Shown piece after piece: positions 31,655 to 43,858 of a stretch of DNA of 64,000 nucleotides. How positions within the stretch are numbered: position 1 is the first letter of the stretch; each line of letters starts with the position of its first letter. This DNA is from Cyanobium sp. FGCU6 (GTDB lineage Bacteria > Cyanobacteriota > Cyanobacteriia > PCC-6307 > Cyanobiaceae), in the NCBI GenBank assembly GCA_024958655.1, contig JANWUR010000017.1:1-64000 (forward strand), written 5' to 3'. Position numbers and translations under genes: made by a program. The notes under the pieces were generated by a model. It made no database searches. It had not been told where the DNA came from and worked only from the letters and a program-made list of their open reading frames with translations.

Positions 31655-31723
31655 GGCGCCGCGAACGCAACTGTGCCTCCAGTATCCGTTCCGGGGTGCC
31701 GACGACCCTCAGCTTCAAGGCCC

Positions 31724-32593
31724 TCAGACCCAGGGATCGTCGTCGTCGCGGCCGCGGTAGCGATCGGGCGGCCGCCGCCCGGGGGCGGGGGTCCGGGAGT
31801 CCAGCCCGGCATCCGGGGCTCCAGCGCCATCGGCGTCCCCGTTTTCGTCGATCCAGTCGTCGTAGGCGTCGGGGTCCACATCAGGCGCGGGGCCCTCCGG
31901 CCACGCGGGCTCGTCGACCCGTCCGGCCCGCTCCTGGCGCTCGTCCCAGGGAGGCTCCTCCAGCCAGCCCTCCAGCCGATCCTCAAGGCGTCCGCCGGCC
32001 TGCTGGAACTGGTCCCGCAGCCGGGCCGTCTCCTCGCCCATCTGATCGCGCCAGCGGCGGGAGCGGCGCAGAAATTCCTGGCGCACGCTCGCCCGTGCCA
32101 GGGGGAGGTCGTCGAGATCGCGCAGCGCGCTGAACACCCGGCCGGGCTGCTGGTCGACGATGCGATCGGGAACCAGGCGCCAGCGGCTGCTGCCCGGCAG
32201 GCGCGGATCGCTGCGGGACACCAGGTAGTGGCGGACGCGGCCGGTGCGCAGCTCCACCGCGGCATCGGCGATGCAGCCCAGGGGCTGGCCGTCAGCGCCC
32301 AGCAGCACCGCCTCGAACAGGGTCGGTAGGCGGCGGAGCGTGTCCGGATCCGTGACGGCAGGCTCCCCACGCACGAACGTCTCCGCCTCGCTCATACCCT
32401 TCAGCTGATCCAGCCGCCAGACCTCGCGCCGCTGGCCGAAGGCCGAGGGGCGGCTGGCCCAGCCCAGCAGTCGATGCACCGGCGGATGCATCCAGGCGAT
32501 CGAGCCGGGACCGTGGTCGAGACCCTGATCACAGCGCACCCGCCGTCGCAGCAGATCGCTCAGCAGCAGCTGCTCGGGAAGGGCCGACGGCAC
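31724..32593 (-). CDS. PRC-barrel-like conserved cyanobacterial protein
   Basis: A 289-residue protein. The first ~190 residues contain two repeats that look like PRC-barrel domains (LLLSDLLRRRVRCDQG... and ...LFEAVLLGADGQPLGCIADAAVELRTGRVRHYLVSR). The last ~100 residues are acidic and Pro/Gly-rich (for example DVDPDAYDDWIDENGD), probably disordered. PRC-barrel modules occur in photosynthetic reaction-centre H subunits and in RNA-processing proteins; the role here is unknown. The start is a GTG 4 bp after the dnaN stop, so the gene is expected to be co-transcribed with dnaN, an arrangement I recall as conserved in picocyanobacteria. Confidence 0.75.
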   Translation of the reverse strand: MPSALPEQLLLSDLLRRRVRCDQGLDHGPGSIAWMHPPVHRLLGWASRPSAFGQRREVWRLDQLKGMSEAETFVRGEPAVTDPDTLRRLPTLFEAVLLGADGQPLGCIADAAVELRTGRVRHYLVSRSDPRLPGSSRWRLVPDRIVDQQPGRVFSALRDLDDLPLARASVRQEFLRRSRRWRDQMGEETARLRDQFQQAGGRLEDRLEGWLEEPPWDERQERAGRVDEPAWPEGPAPDVDPDAYDDWIDENGDADGAGAPDAGLDSRTPAPGRRPPDRYRGRDDDDPWV

Positions 32594-32597
32594 GGGC

Positions 32598-33749
32598 TCA
32601 GCTGCGGATCTGCACGGGCATCACCAGGTAGGTGAAGGTCTCGTCGCCATCCACGGGCACCAGCACCGCGGGGGTGGTGGGGGCATTGGCCTGGAGGGCG
32701 ACCCGCTCGGCTGCCATCGCCTTCAGCCCATCGAGCAGGTAGCGCACGTTGAAGGCGATCTCGAGTTCCTCCCCCTCGATCTCGGCGGCCAGGGCCTCCG
32801 AACCGCTCCCCACATCCTGAGCATCGGCCCGGATCATCAACTTGCCGGCCACGGGATCGGCAGAGAGCTTGACGACGTTGTTGTGCTGATCCGCCAGCAC
32901 GGCCACCCGCTCGAGGGCAGCCACGAACCCACGCCGCTCGAGCACGATGCGTCGCTGGAACGCGGGTGGGAGCAGCTGGCGGTAATTGGGGTAGGTGCCG
33001 TCGAGGCTGCGGCTGGTGAGCACCTGGTCAGCCGAGAGCACCACCACCTGACCCCGCTCGCAGAACAGGCTCAGGGGCTCTCCCGCGGTGCGACCCGCCA
33101 GGAGGCGCTCCAGCTCCCTGAGGGAACGGGCCGGAACCGTCACTGCGAACGGTTCCCCGTCCTGGGAAGCGCCGTCCTCGACCAGGGCGTGGGGCAGGCG
33201 CAGGACCGCGAGACGGTGGCCGTCGGTGGCGGCACATTCAAGGCCCTCGGGATCGACCTGCAGATGCACGCCGGTGAGAAGCTGCTTGGCCTCATCACCG
33301 CTGCTGGCGAAGAGGGTGGCCCGCAGGCCGCGCACCAGAGCCTCGGCATCGAGGCGGATCGGGCTGCCGGTCTGCACCAGCGGAAGATCGGGGTAGTCGT
33401 CGGCAGGCATTCCGCGCATGCGGTAGCTACCGGATGAGCTGGTGAGTTCCACCTGCTCATCCCCCTCGGGACAGCTGAGGCTGATCGGGCTGTCGGCCGA
33501 CAGCCTGGAGACGATCTCCCCGAACAGGCGGGCCGGGAGGGTGATCGCCCCGCTGCTCTCCACCGCGGCGGGGAGGCTGGTCTGAATGCCGAGGCTGAGG
33601 TCGAAGCCGGTGAGGCTGAGGCGTCCGGTGGCGGCATCAGCCGTGAGCAGCACATTGGCCAGCACCGGATGGGTGGGGCGAGCGGCGACTGCCCGGCTGA
33701 CGAGCTGAAGGCTGGCGTTGAGTTCGGCCTGGGAACAGACCAGCTTCAT
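32598..33749 (-). CDS. dnaN: DNA polymerase III sliding clamp (beta subunit)
   Basis: A 383-residue beta clamp with the usual three repeated domains. Recognisable segments are the N-terminus MKLVCSQAELNASLQLVSRAVA, the middle GVHLQVDPEGLECAATDGHRLAV (about 168-190), and the C-terminal end YLVMPVQIRS. It holds Pol III on DNA during replication. dnaN often marks the replication origin, and the 437 bp upstream hold DnaA-box-like repeats. The PRC-like gene follows 4 bp after the stop. Confidence 0.97.
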   Translation of the reverse strand: MKLVCSQAELNASLQLVSRAVAARPTHPVLANVLLTADAATGRLSLTGFDLSLGIQTSLPAAVESSGAITLPARLFGEIVSRLSADSPISLSCPEGDEQVELTSSSGSYRMRGMPADDYPDLPLVQTGSPIRLDAEALVRGLRATLFASSGDEAKQLLTGVHLQVDPEGLECAATDGHRLAVLRLPHALVEDGASQDGEPFAVTVPARSLRELERLLAGRTAGEPLSLFCERGQVVVLSADQVLTSRSLDGTYPNYRQLLPPAFQRRIVLERRGFVAALERVAVLADQHNNVVKLSADPVAGKLMIRADAQDVGSGSEALAAEIEGEELEIAFNVRYLLDGLKAMAAERVALQANAPTTPAVLVPVDGDETFTYLVMPVQIRS

Positions 33750-34186
33750 GGCAGGGGCGCGGGTGCGGAACGACGGACAGACGGGCCCACGGTTTCACAC
33801 GGTGTGCCAAAGCGCAACGGGCCGAACGTTTTCCCCGCGCCTCCTCTTCTTCAAAGGATCTGAAACCAGAAAGAGAAAAAGAACCCGTCGTAGCAGGGGC
33901 GGTGGAGATGGGGAAAACCCCGCGATCTCCCAGCACTGGCGGCCGCTCCTGCTCACAGATGCCTGAGGAATGCCCGCCACAACCGTGGCTGCGAGCCGGG
34001 TTTTCCGCCCTTTCCCCTGCCTGGGGAAAAGATGCGACATCCCGAGGCTGCGGAACCTCTTCGCTTCTCCCCATCCGAGGACGGGCTTTCCCCAGGCACC
34101 TCTTGGGGCGGTTTGCCGACTGGCCCCGTACCGGCGCACCGTTCGCTGCGGGTGCGTCTGAGGGAGCCTGACTCGAAGGAGGAGCT
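33750..34186. other. oriC: Candidate replication origin (oriC) between thrC and dnaN
   Basis: This 437-bp gap has no credible gene. Six 9-mers related to the cyanobacterial DnaA box TTTTCCACA lie within ~270 bp: GTTTTCCCC (33828-33836), GTTTTCCCC on the minus strand (33910-33918), GTTTTCCGC (34000-34008), CTTTCCCCT (34010-34018), CTTTTCCCC on the minus strand (34023-34031) and CTTTCCCCA (34086-34094). An A-rich purine tract at about 33853-33883 could serve as an unwinding element. The gap must also hold the dnaN promoter. The boxes differ from the consensus by CC in place of AC, so this is a candidate, not a proven origin. Confidence 0.55.
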
Positions 34187-35284
34187 CTAGAATCCCATCA
34201 CGGTGGCCACCGCATCCGTTTCCGGGGCGATGCCGGTGTGGAAGCGGGCGTCGTTGTGCTCGATCGCGGTGGTGGGGTCCTTGAGGCCGTTGCCGGTGAG
34301 CACGCACACCACCGTGGCCCCCGCCGGTACCTCATCGCGGCGCTTGATCAAGCCCGCCACCGAGGCGGCGCTGGCAGGTTCGCAGAACACCCCCTCGCCG
34401 CTGCCCAGGAGTTTGTAGGCCTCGATGATCTCCGCATCGGTGACCGCCATGAAGCCGCCGTTGCTCTGCTCCCGGGCCCGCAGGGCGTTCTCCCTGTTCA
34501 CCGGGTTGCCGATGCGGATCGCCGTGGCGATGGTGTCGGGTTGCTCCACGGTGTGGCCCAGCACCAGCGGGGCGGCGCCGGCGGCCTGGAAGCCCATCAT
34601 GCGGGGGAGCTTGCGGCTGTGGCCGGCGCCCTTGTACTCGTTGAAGCCCATCCAGTAGGCGCTGATGTTGCCGGCGTTGCCTACCGGGATGCAGAGCCAG
34701 TCAGGGGCCTCCCCCAGGGCGTCCACCACCTCGAAGGCGGCCGTCTTCTGGCCCTGCAGGCGGTAGGGGTTGAGTGAGTTCACCAGGGTGACCGGATAGC
34801 GGTCGGCCACTTCGCGCACGATCGCCAGGGCCCGGTCGAAGTTGCCCTGCACCGCCAGCACCTCGGCGCCGTAGAGCAGGGCCTGGGCCAGCTTGCCCTG
34901 GGCCACGTAGCCGTCGGGGATCAGCACGAAGGCCCGCATGCCACCCCTGCGGGCGTAGGCGGCGGCGGCGGCCGAGGTGTTGCCGGTGCTGGCGCAGATC
35001 ACCGCCTCGGAGCCCGCTTCCCGCGCCTTGCTGATGGCCATGGTCATGCCCCGGTCCTTGAAGGAGCCCGTGGGGTTGAGGCCGTCGTACTTGAGGAACA
35101 CCTTCACGCCACGGCCGACGCGCTCGGCGATCACCGGCGCCGGGATCAGCGGGGTCGCCCCCTCCCGCAGGGTGATCACCGGGGTCTTCGCCGACACCGG
35201 CAGCCAGGAGCGGTAGGCCTCGATCAGCCCCGGCCAGTCCTGCATCGTGGGACGCTGGCCCAATCGACGCAGAACCTCAAGCAC
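34187..35284 (-). CDS. thrC: Threonine synthase
   Basis: A 365-residue PLP enzyme that converts O-phosphohomoserine to threonine. The PLP lysine is K76 in NPTGSFKDRGM; STGNTSAAAAAYA (about 100-112) and the glycine loop VGNAGNISAYW bind the cofactor phosphate. The length fits the short bacterial class. It lies upstream of dnaN on the same strand across the origin-like gap. Confidence 0.96.
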   Translation of the reverse strand: MLEVLRRLGQRPTMQDWPGLIEAYRSWLPVSAKTPVITLREGATPLIPAPVIAERVGRGVKVFLKYDGLNPTGSFKDRGMTMAISKAREAGSEAVICASTGNTSAAAAAYARRGGMRAFVLIPDGYVAQGKLAQALLYGAEVLAVQGNFDRALAIVREVADRYPVTLVNSLNPYRLQGQKTAAFEVVDALGEAPDWLCIPVGNAGNISAYWMGFNEYKGAGHSRKLPRMMGFQAAGAAPLVLGHTVEQPDTIATAIRIGNPVNRENALRAREQSNGGFMAVTDAEIIEAYKLLGSGEGVFCEPASAASVAGLIKRRDEVPAGATVVCVLTGNGLKDPTTAIEHNDARFHTGIAPETDAVATVMGF

Positions 35285-35313
35285 GGTCGCCGGCGGCGGG
35301 GTACGGCCCGAAT

Positions 35314-35925
35314 CTAGGGCTTGGCGGTGGTCGGACTTTCTGGTGCCTTGGTCTCTCCGCGCAGCCCGTCGAGGGGCGATTCGGAGAAGAAGCGGGCCAG
35401 GTCGGCGATCGAGCTGGCCTTGCGCATCAGCGCCAGAAGGGCCGGCAGATTCACCTCGAGGTTGTCGTTCGGGTAGGCCTGCAGGAACGAGATCGGCGAA
35501 AGGGAGCCCTTGCCGGCATCGATGCCGAGCACCATCGCCGAGCGCATGGCCGGGATCCCCGCTTCGGGAACCATCAGCGGATAGAAGATGCGGGCCAGGC
35601 GCTCGAGGATCGCCTCGCCGATCCGGGTGTTCAGCAGGCGACTCACCAGGGTGATCGGCAGCGCCACCGACTGGTTGAGCAGCCTGGCCACCTCCTGGGG
35701 ATCCTGCCTGCCCAGCCGCAGGGCGTCTCCCAGCAAGCCCCGCGCTTCACCGGTGCGGGCCAGATGGTTGAGGTCCTCGACCGGAATCGAGCGGCGGAAG
35801 GCACCGCTCACGAACACCAGGTTCTCCGCGGCTCGCGCCGAGGGAGCCATGGCCGGAATCCCCGTGCAGAGGCCGATGCCGAGAAGGCCTGCCAGCAAAC
35901 GTTGCCTTCTGCGCACCAGATTCAT
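35314..35925 (-). CDS. Exported DUF1400 protein
   Basis: A 203-residue protein with a signal peptide (basic start MNLVRRRQR, Leu/Gly core, cleavage probably after SARA near residue 32) and a DUF1400 region. That region is a cyanobacterial domain normally found in front of an alpha/beta hydrolase domain (typical segments: LVFVSGAF, IPVEDLNHLA, LPITLVSRLLNT). Here no hydrolase domain follows; the protein ends after a short Pro/Thr tail. Its function is unknown. It starts 40 bp after the ABC1 kinase stop on the same strand. Confidence 0.8.
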   Translation of the reverse strand: MNLVRRRQRLLAGLLGIGLCTGIPAMAPSARAAENLVFVSGAFRRSIPVEDLNHLARTGEARGLLGDALRLGRQDPQEVARLLNQSVALPITLVSRLLNTRIGEAILERLARIFYPLMVPEAGIPAMRSAMVLGIDAGKGSLSPISFLQAYPNDNLEVNLPALLALMRKASSIADLARFFSESPLDGLRGETKAPESPTTAKP

Positions 35926-35965
35926 CGGGAAGGAGATTCAAATCTAGGCGGCACGCCGCAGACGA

Positions 35966-38035
35966 TCAGACCGAGGCCAGCGGCGGAAAGCCGGCACCCT
36001 CGCGCGGGAGGAGCACGTCGCGCAGGAGGCGCACGACCCCGCGTTCGGCGAGTCCGCGGGCCACGTCGAAGCCCATGCGGCGCAGTTCGCTCTCCCCCAG
36101 CACGCGGGGCAGCCGACGCAGCAGCATCGAGGGCTCAAAGCCCGGCAGATCCCGCAGGATCGCCGCCAGCTGCTGGAGGGGCTCCAGGTCGAGCAGGGGA
36201 CCGGCCTCGTGGATGGGATCGAGCGGCCGGTCGCGCAGGCCGGGAGGCTGGAGCGCCCGCGGCAGCCGCTGGCCCAGCCGCAGCGTGGTGCGCCAGGCGA
36301 GGGCATCCATCCGCTCCACCGCGGCATCCACAAGCTGGCGCCGCAGCAGGCCGCCGTTGGGGGAGAACAGAAAGTCGATCACCTGGTCGAGCAGGCCCTC
36401 CAGATCGAGCTGCTGCTGCAGGGCGGCGCTGCCGATCAGGTTCTCCAGCCGCGCCCAGCGGAAGGTGTCGCCGTCGTAGAGCATCTCCCTGAGGCTGCGG
36501 CGCAGGGAGGGATCGGGATCCTCCATCAGCCGACGGGCGAAGTAGGGATAGGCGGCGCCGAGGATCTTGAAATTGGGATCCACGCTCAGGGCGATGCCTT
36601 CGAGGGTCACCAGCGAACGGATGATCAGGGCGTAGTAGGGCGGAACCCGAAACGGGAAGCGGTACATCACGCCGGAGAGATCATCGGTGACGGCCTTGAA
36701 GTCCATCCGGTTCACCCCCATCTCCAGGGCCTGGCCGAACACGGTTTCGAAGGCGGGCACGATCGGTTCGAGATCCACCTCCTCGCCGAGAAAGCCGAGG
36801 GCCACGAAATCCTTTGACAGCGCCCCGAAGTTGCGGTTCACCAGGTGCACCACCGCCTGGATCAGGCCGGTGCGCGACTCGCGGGTCACCTCGCTCATCA
36901 TGCCGAAATCGAGGTAGGCCAGACGGCCATCCGGCAGGGCCAGCAGATTGCCGGGATGGGGATCGGCATGGAAGAAGCCATGCTCCAGCAGCTGTTCCAG
37001 GCTGCAGTTCACCCCCACCTCCACCATGTCGTCGGGATCGATGCCGATCGCCCGCACGGCCTCGAGGTTGGTGAGCTTGACGCCGTCGATCCACTCCATG
37101 GTCAGCACGCGCCTGGAGGTGGCCTCGTGGTGGATGCGTGGAACGGCGATGCGTGGATTGTGGCGGTGCAGCCCGGCGAACTTCTCGGCATTGGCGGCTT
37201 CGTTGAGATAGTCCATCTCCTCGAATACCCGCTTGCCCAGTTCGTCGATCAGGGCCACCAGATCGCTGCGGATCAGGCCCACGTTGTGGTTGAGCCAGGC
37301 GGCGATGTTGCGCACGATGTAGAGATCGAGCGTGATCTGTTCGCGCAGGCCAGGTCGCTGCACCTTCACTGCCACCTTCTGACCGCCCTTCAGGACTCCC
37401 TTGTGCACCTGTCCCAGGGAGGCCGCTGAGATCGGTTCACGGTCGAGCTGCTCGAAGATCGCGTCCACGGGTGCGCCGAGGTCTTCCTCGATGCAGGCCA
37501 TCGCCAGGGCGGAATCGAAGCCGGGCAGCTGGTCCTGCAGCTGGGCTAGCTCCTCCAGCAGCACCGGCGGGATGATGTCGGGCCGAGTGGAGAGCGCCTG
37601 CCCCGCCTTGATGAAGGCGGGGCCGAGGGAGGCCACCAGATCCGCCGCTTCCCGGGCGCGGGCCCGCGCCTGGCTTTGAATCTTCAGGCGGCCGGTCGCC
37701 CAGTCGATGCTGACGCCGAGCAGATAGAGGCCGATCGGCACCAGGGTCTGCCAGAGCCGGCGCACCAGCCGGCGGGGATGGCCGGCGTAGATGCGGGTGA
37801 TGGCCGCCGGGTCGTAACTCAGCAGTCCTGCCGCTTCCAGGAAGTCGCCCAGCTCCTGCGTCGCCGTGGCCGTCGCCATGGCGGGGCCGGCCGCAAGCGC
37901 CAGGGATTCCTCTGATCCTGCCCGTGCCTCTGCCGGTTCCGGCGTCTGATCCAGGTCGGGGTCGGGCGGCATGGGCGATCCCTGCACGGCCTCGCGCATC
38001 GCGGACAGGGCGGTCTCGGCGGCAGTGGGCACCAT
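35966..38035 (-). CDS. ABC1/UbiB-family atypical kinase
   Basis: A 689-residue protein of the ABC1 (AarF/UbiB/ADCK) family. The family-specific KxGQ motif is in FIKAGQALSTRPD (about 140-152). An Ala-rich loop AASLGQVHKG replaces the kinase P-loop, followed by VAVKVQRPG, EMDYLNEAAN, the catalytic HADPHPGN and the metal-binding DFGMM. A ~60-residue Pro/Ala/Glu-rich N-terminus comes first, and a helical C-terminal region of ~170 residues ends the protein. Chloroplast relatives act in plastoquinone/tocopherol metabolism; the target here is unknown. It is divergent from recN across 89 bp. Confidence 0.92.
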   Translation of the reverse strand: MVPTAAETALSAMREAVQGSPMPPDPDLDQTPEPAEARAGSEESLALAAGPAMATATATQELGDFLEAAGLLSYDPAAITRIYAGHPRRLVRRLWQTLVPIGLYLLGVSIDWATGRLKIQSQARARAREAADLVASLGPAFIKAGQALSTRPDIIPPVLLEELAQLQDQLPGFDSALAMACIEEDLGAPVDAIFEQLDREPISAASLGQVHKGVLKGGQKVAVKVQRPGLREQITLDLYIVRNIAAWLNHNVGLIRSDLVALIDELGKRVFEEMDYLNEAANAEKFAGLHRHNPRIAVPRIHHEATSRRVLTMEWIDGVKLTNLEAVRAIGIDPDDMVEVGVNCSLEQLLEHGFFHADPHPGNLLALPDGRLAYLDFGMMSEVTRESRTGLIQAVVHLVNRNFGALSKDFVALGFLGEEVDLEPIVPAFETVFGQALEMGVNRMDFKAVTDDLSGVMYRFPFRVPPYYALIIRSLVTLEGIALSVDPNFKILGAAYPYFARRLMEDPDPSLRRSLREMLYDGDTFRWARLENLIGSAALQQQLDLEGLLDQVIDFLFSPNGGLLRRQLVDAAVERMDALAWRTTLRLGQRLPRALQPPGLRDRPLDPIHEAGPLLDLEPLQQLAAILRDLPGFEPSMLLRRLPRVLGESELRRMGFDVARGLAERGVVRLLRDVLLPREGAGFPPLASV

Positions 38036-38124
38036 CGCGGCGTCGAACCGGGTGGTTCCCCTTCTAAACGAAAGACGCAGCCGCTACGGTCGGGCGGCTG
38101 ACCGAACGATCCACGGAGGCGGGG

Positions 38125-39837
38125 GTGCTTACCGGACTGCGCCTCGAGAACATCGCCCTGATCGAACGCCTCGAGCTCACGTTCGGGACCGGCTTCCATG
38201 TGCTCACCGGTGAGACCGGCGCCGGCAAATCGCTCCTGCTCGATGCTCTCGATGCTCTGCTCGGTGGCGCCCAGGGCGGCCAGGCGGCCCGCCTGCTGCG
38301 CCGCGGCAGCGACCGCGGCCGGATCGAGGCAGGATTCTCCCTCAGCCCGCCGGTGCGAGCCTGGCTACGCGACCAGGAGCTCGACACCGACGACGACGCG
38401 TTGCTGATCAGCCGCGACTGGCGGCTGGTGGAGGGGCGCCTCAGCAGCCGCCATCGGATCGACGGCACCGCGGTGAGCCGCTCCCAGATCCTCGAGCTGC
38501 GCCCCCTGCTGCTTGACCTCACCGTGCAGGGCCAGACCCAGCAGCTGGCGCGCCCCGGCCAGCAGCGCCGCTGGCTGGACCGCTTCGCCGGCGAGGGACA
38601 GATCCCCCTGCTGGAGGCAGTCCGTTTCGGCTTCCGCCGCTGGCGAGAGGCCCAGGGCGCCCTGGCCGCTGCCCGGGCAGACCTGGAGCGGCTCGAGCGG
38701 GAACGGGAGCAGCAGCTCCAGCTGCTCGACGACCTGGAGGCCGCCACCCTCGACGACCCGCACGAGCGGCAGCAGCTGCAGATCGAGCAGGACCGTCTCG
38801 CCCACGGCGTCCGCCTGCAGGAGGGGGTGGGCCTGCTGCTGGGCCGGCTGGTGGAAGGGGCCGAGGCAGCTCCTTCGGCCCTCGACCATCTGGCTGCCTG
38901 TGAACAGGAGCTCCAGCAGATGCAGGGCCTGGACCCTTCCCTGGAGCCACTGCGTCAGGCCTGTACCGATGCCCTGGCGGGTCTGCAGGATCTGGCCCGC
39001 GACCTGGATCGCTACGGCTCTGGTCTCGAGAGCGACCCCGATCATCTGGCGGAGCTGCAGGAGCGCATGGCCCAGCTGAAGGCGCTGGAGCGCCGCCATG
39101 GGCGCGATCTGGCCGACCTGATCGACCTGCGTGATCAGCTGCGCCAGCAGTTGGCCCCCGGTGGAGCGGAAGCCTCGCTGGCGGCCCTGGAGCAGGCCGA
39201 GGCGGCCGCCCGTCGCGATCGCGACCTGGCCAATGCCGGCCTCACCGCCGCCCGTACGACCGCCGCCCGGGAGCTTGAGACGCGGCTGATGGAGGCCCTG
39301 CGGCCGATGGGCCTGACCCATGTGCGCTTCGCCGTGGCGATCGAGCCGGCGGAGCCCGGCGAGGAGGGCGCCGATGCTGTGGCGTTCCGGTTCAGCGCCA
39401 ATCCGGGCCAGCCCCTCGCCCCGCTCGCGGAGGTGGCCTCCGGCGGCGAGATGAGCCGCTTCCTGCTGGCTCTGAAAACCTGCCTGGCGGTGGCCGATCC
39501 CCATGTCACCCTGCTGTTCGACGAGATCGACACGGGAGTGAGCGGCCGCGTCAGCGGCGCTATGGCCGACCTGCTCCGGCGGCTTGCCGAGCGGCGTCAG
39601 GTGTTCTGTGTCACCCATCAGCCGCTGGTGGCCGCCGCAGCCCACCATCACTTCCGGGTCAGCAAGGTGGTGGAGGCAGGGCAGACCCACACCCGCGTCC
39701 ACCAGCTGTGTGAGACCCACGAGCGTCAGGCGGAACTGGCGGAACTGGCCGGCGGCGATTCCGGCGAGGTGCGCAGTTACGCCGCCAGCCTGCTGGAGCG
39801 CCCTGATCACCCCGGGGCCGAGCGGGGAGCTGCCTGA
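38125..39837 (+). CDS. recN: DNA repair protein RecN
   Basis: A 570-residue SMC-like ATPase for double-strand-break repair. Walker A GETGAGKSL is at 29-37, a long coiled-coil middle covers about 150-380, and the ABC signature VASGGEMSRF and Walker B TLLFDEIDTGVSG follow near residues 435-475. The start is a GTG with a good ribosome site, GGAGG at 38115-38119, 5 bases away. No LexA box could be recognised in the 89 bp shared with the ABC1 gene. Confidence 0.96.
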   Translation: MLTGLRLENIALIERLELTFGTGFHVLTGETGAGKSLLLDALDALLGGAQGGQAARLLRRGSDRGRIEAGFSLSPPVRAWLRDQELDTDDDALLISRDWRLVEGRLSSRHRIDGTAVSRSQILELRPLLLDLTVQGQTQQLARPGQQRRWLDRFAGEGQIPLLEAVRFGFRRWREAQGALAAARADLERLEREREQQLQLLDDLEAATLDDPHERQQLQIEQDRLAHGVRLQEGVGLLLGRLVEGAEAAPSALDHLAACEQELQQMQGLDPSLEPLRQACTDALAGLQDLARDLDRYGSGLESDPDHLAELQERMAQLKALERRHGRDLADLIDLRDQLRQQLAPGGAEASLAALEQAEAAARRDRDLANAGLTAARTTAARELETRLMEALRPMGLTHVRFAVAIEPAEPGEEGADAVAFRFSANPGQPLAPLAEVASGGEMSRFLLALKTCLAVADPHVTLLFDEIDTGVSGRVSGAMADLLRRLAERRQVFCVTHQPLVAAAAHHHFRVSKVVEAGQTHTRVHQLCETHERQAELAELAGGDSGEVRSYAASLLERPDHPGAERGAA

Positions 39838-39848
39838 AGCGTCGGCTT

Positions 39849-39876
39849 GCGAGTGTCCCGCACGTGGGACACTCGC
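39849..39876. repeat. Perfect 11-bp inverted repeat before the SDR gene
   Basis: GCGAGTGTCCC (39849-39859) and GGGACACTCGC (39866-39876) are exact reverse complements around the 6-base loop GCACGT. The repeat sits between the recN stop and the SDR start codon and ends 3 bases before that ATG. As RNA it would bury the start region. It could be a repressor operator, a T-less terminator for recN, or a translational switch. Confidence 0.8.
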
Positions 39877-39879
39877 GCC

Positions 39880-40833
39880 ATGGCCTGGACCCTTTCCGAC
39901 ATCCCCGACCAGACCGGTCGTATCGCCCTCGTCACCGGCGCCAGCAGCGGGCTGGGGCTCGAGACCGCTCGCGCCCTGGCCAGCCATGGGGCCACTGCGG
40001 TTCTGGGCTGCCGCTCCCGCACCAAGGCCGAAGCCGCGCGCCGGGAGCTGCTGCCCACTGCCGCCGGACCGATCGACCTGCTCGATCTCGATCTGGCCGA
40101 CCTGGCGAGCGTGGAGCGCGCGGCGGCGGAGATGGCCGATCGCTACGGCCGGCTCGACCTGCTGATCAACAATGCCGGCGTGATGGCACCGCCGCGGCGG
40201 CTCACCCGCCAGGGCTTTGAGCTGCAGTTCGGCACCAATCACCTCGGCCATTTCGCCTTCACCCGCGCCCTGCTGCCCCTGTTGCGCCACCGTCCCGGGG
40301 CGCGGGTGGTCACGGTGACCTCCGGCGCCCAGTACTTCGGTCGCCTCGATTTCGACGACCTCCAGGGCGAGCGCCGCTACGACCGCTGGAAGGCCTATTC
40401 GCAGAGCAAGCTGGCCAACGTGGCCTTTGCACTTGAGCTCCAGCAGCGCCTCGATGCCGGGTCGGGCGGCGACACGGCCTCTGGATCCTCACGGATCCTC
40501 TCGCTGGCGGCCCACCCCGGCCTGGCCCGCACCAACCTTCAGCCCGATTCGGTGGCCGCCAACGGGTCCAGGGTCGAGGCCCTGGCCTACCGGCTGATGG
40601 ATCCCCTGTTCCAGAGCGCCGCCATGGGTGCCCTGCCCCAGCTGTTCGCCGCCACCGCGCCGGAGGCGCAGCCCGGGGGGCACTACGGGCCGAACCGGTG
40701 GGGCGGCATGCGGGGCTGGCCCACGGCCGTGCGCATCGCCCCGGCGGCCCTTGACCCCGAGCAGCGTCAGCGGCTCTGGCAGGTCAGCGAAGAGCTGCTG
40801 GCCCGCGCCATTCCCACCGGGGACTGCCCATAG
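39880..40833 (+). CDS. Short-chain dehydrogenase/reductase
   Basis: A 317-residue classical/extended SDR. The cofactor loop TGASSGLG is at 19-26, NNAGVM follows at about 98-103, and the catalytic YxxxK is in AYSQSKLAN. The sequence around RSRTKAEAARRELL suggests NADP preference, and the length resembles retinol-dehydrogenase / WWOX-like or protochlorophyllide-reductase-like SDRs. It lacks clear POR marks, so the substrate is unknown. I chose the ATG at 39880, which directly follows a perfect inverted repeat; the in-frame upstream start at 39847 would run through the repeat. Confidence 0.88.
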   Translation: MAWTLSDIPDQTGRIALVTGASSGLGLETARALASHGATAVLGCRSRTKAEAARRELLPTAAGPIDLLDLDLADLASVERAAAEMADRYGRLDLLINNAGVMAPPRRLTRQGFELQFGTNHLGHFAFTRALLPLLRHRPGARVVTVTSGAQYFGRLDFDDLQGERRYDRWKAYSQSKLANVAFALELQQRLDAGSGGDTASGSSRILSLAAHPGLARTNLQPDSVAANGSRVEALAYRLMDPLFQSAAMGALPQLFAATAPEAQPGGHYGPNRWGGMRGWPTAVRIAPAALDPEQRQRLWQVSEELLARAIPTGDCP

Positions 40834-40858
40834 AATCACCCGCTGCCGAACGCACTTC

Positions 40859-43858
<3,000 letters not shown>

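Noticed and set aside
30461-32329. 622-codon plus-strand frame opposite purL
   Set aside because: Mirror frame across purL and the PRC-like gene; no motifs.
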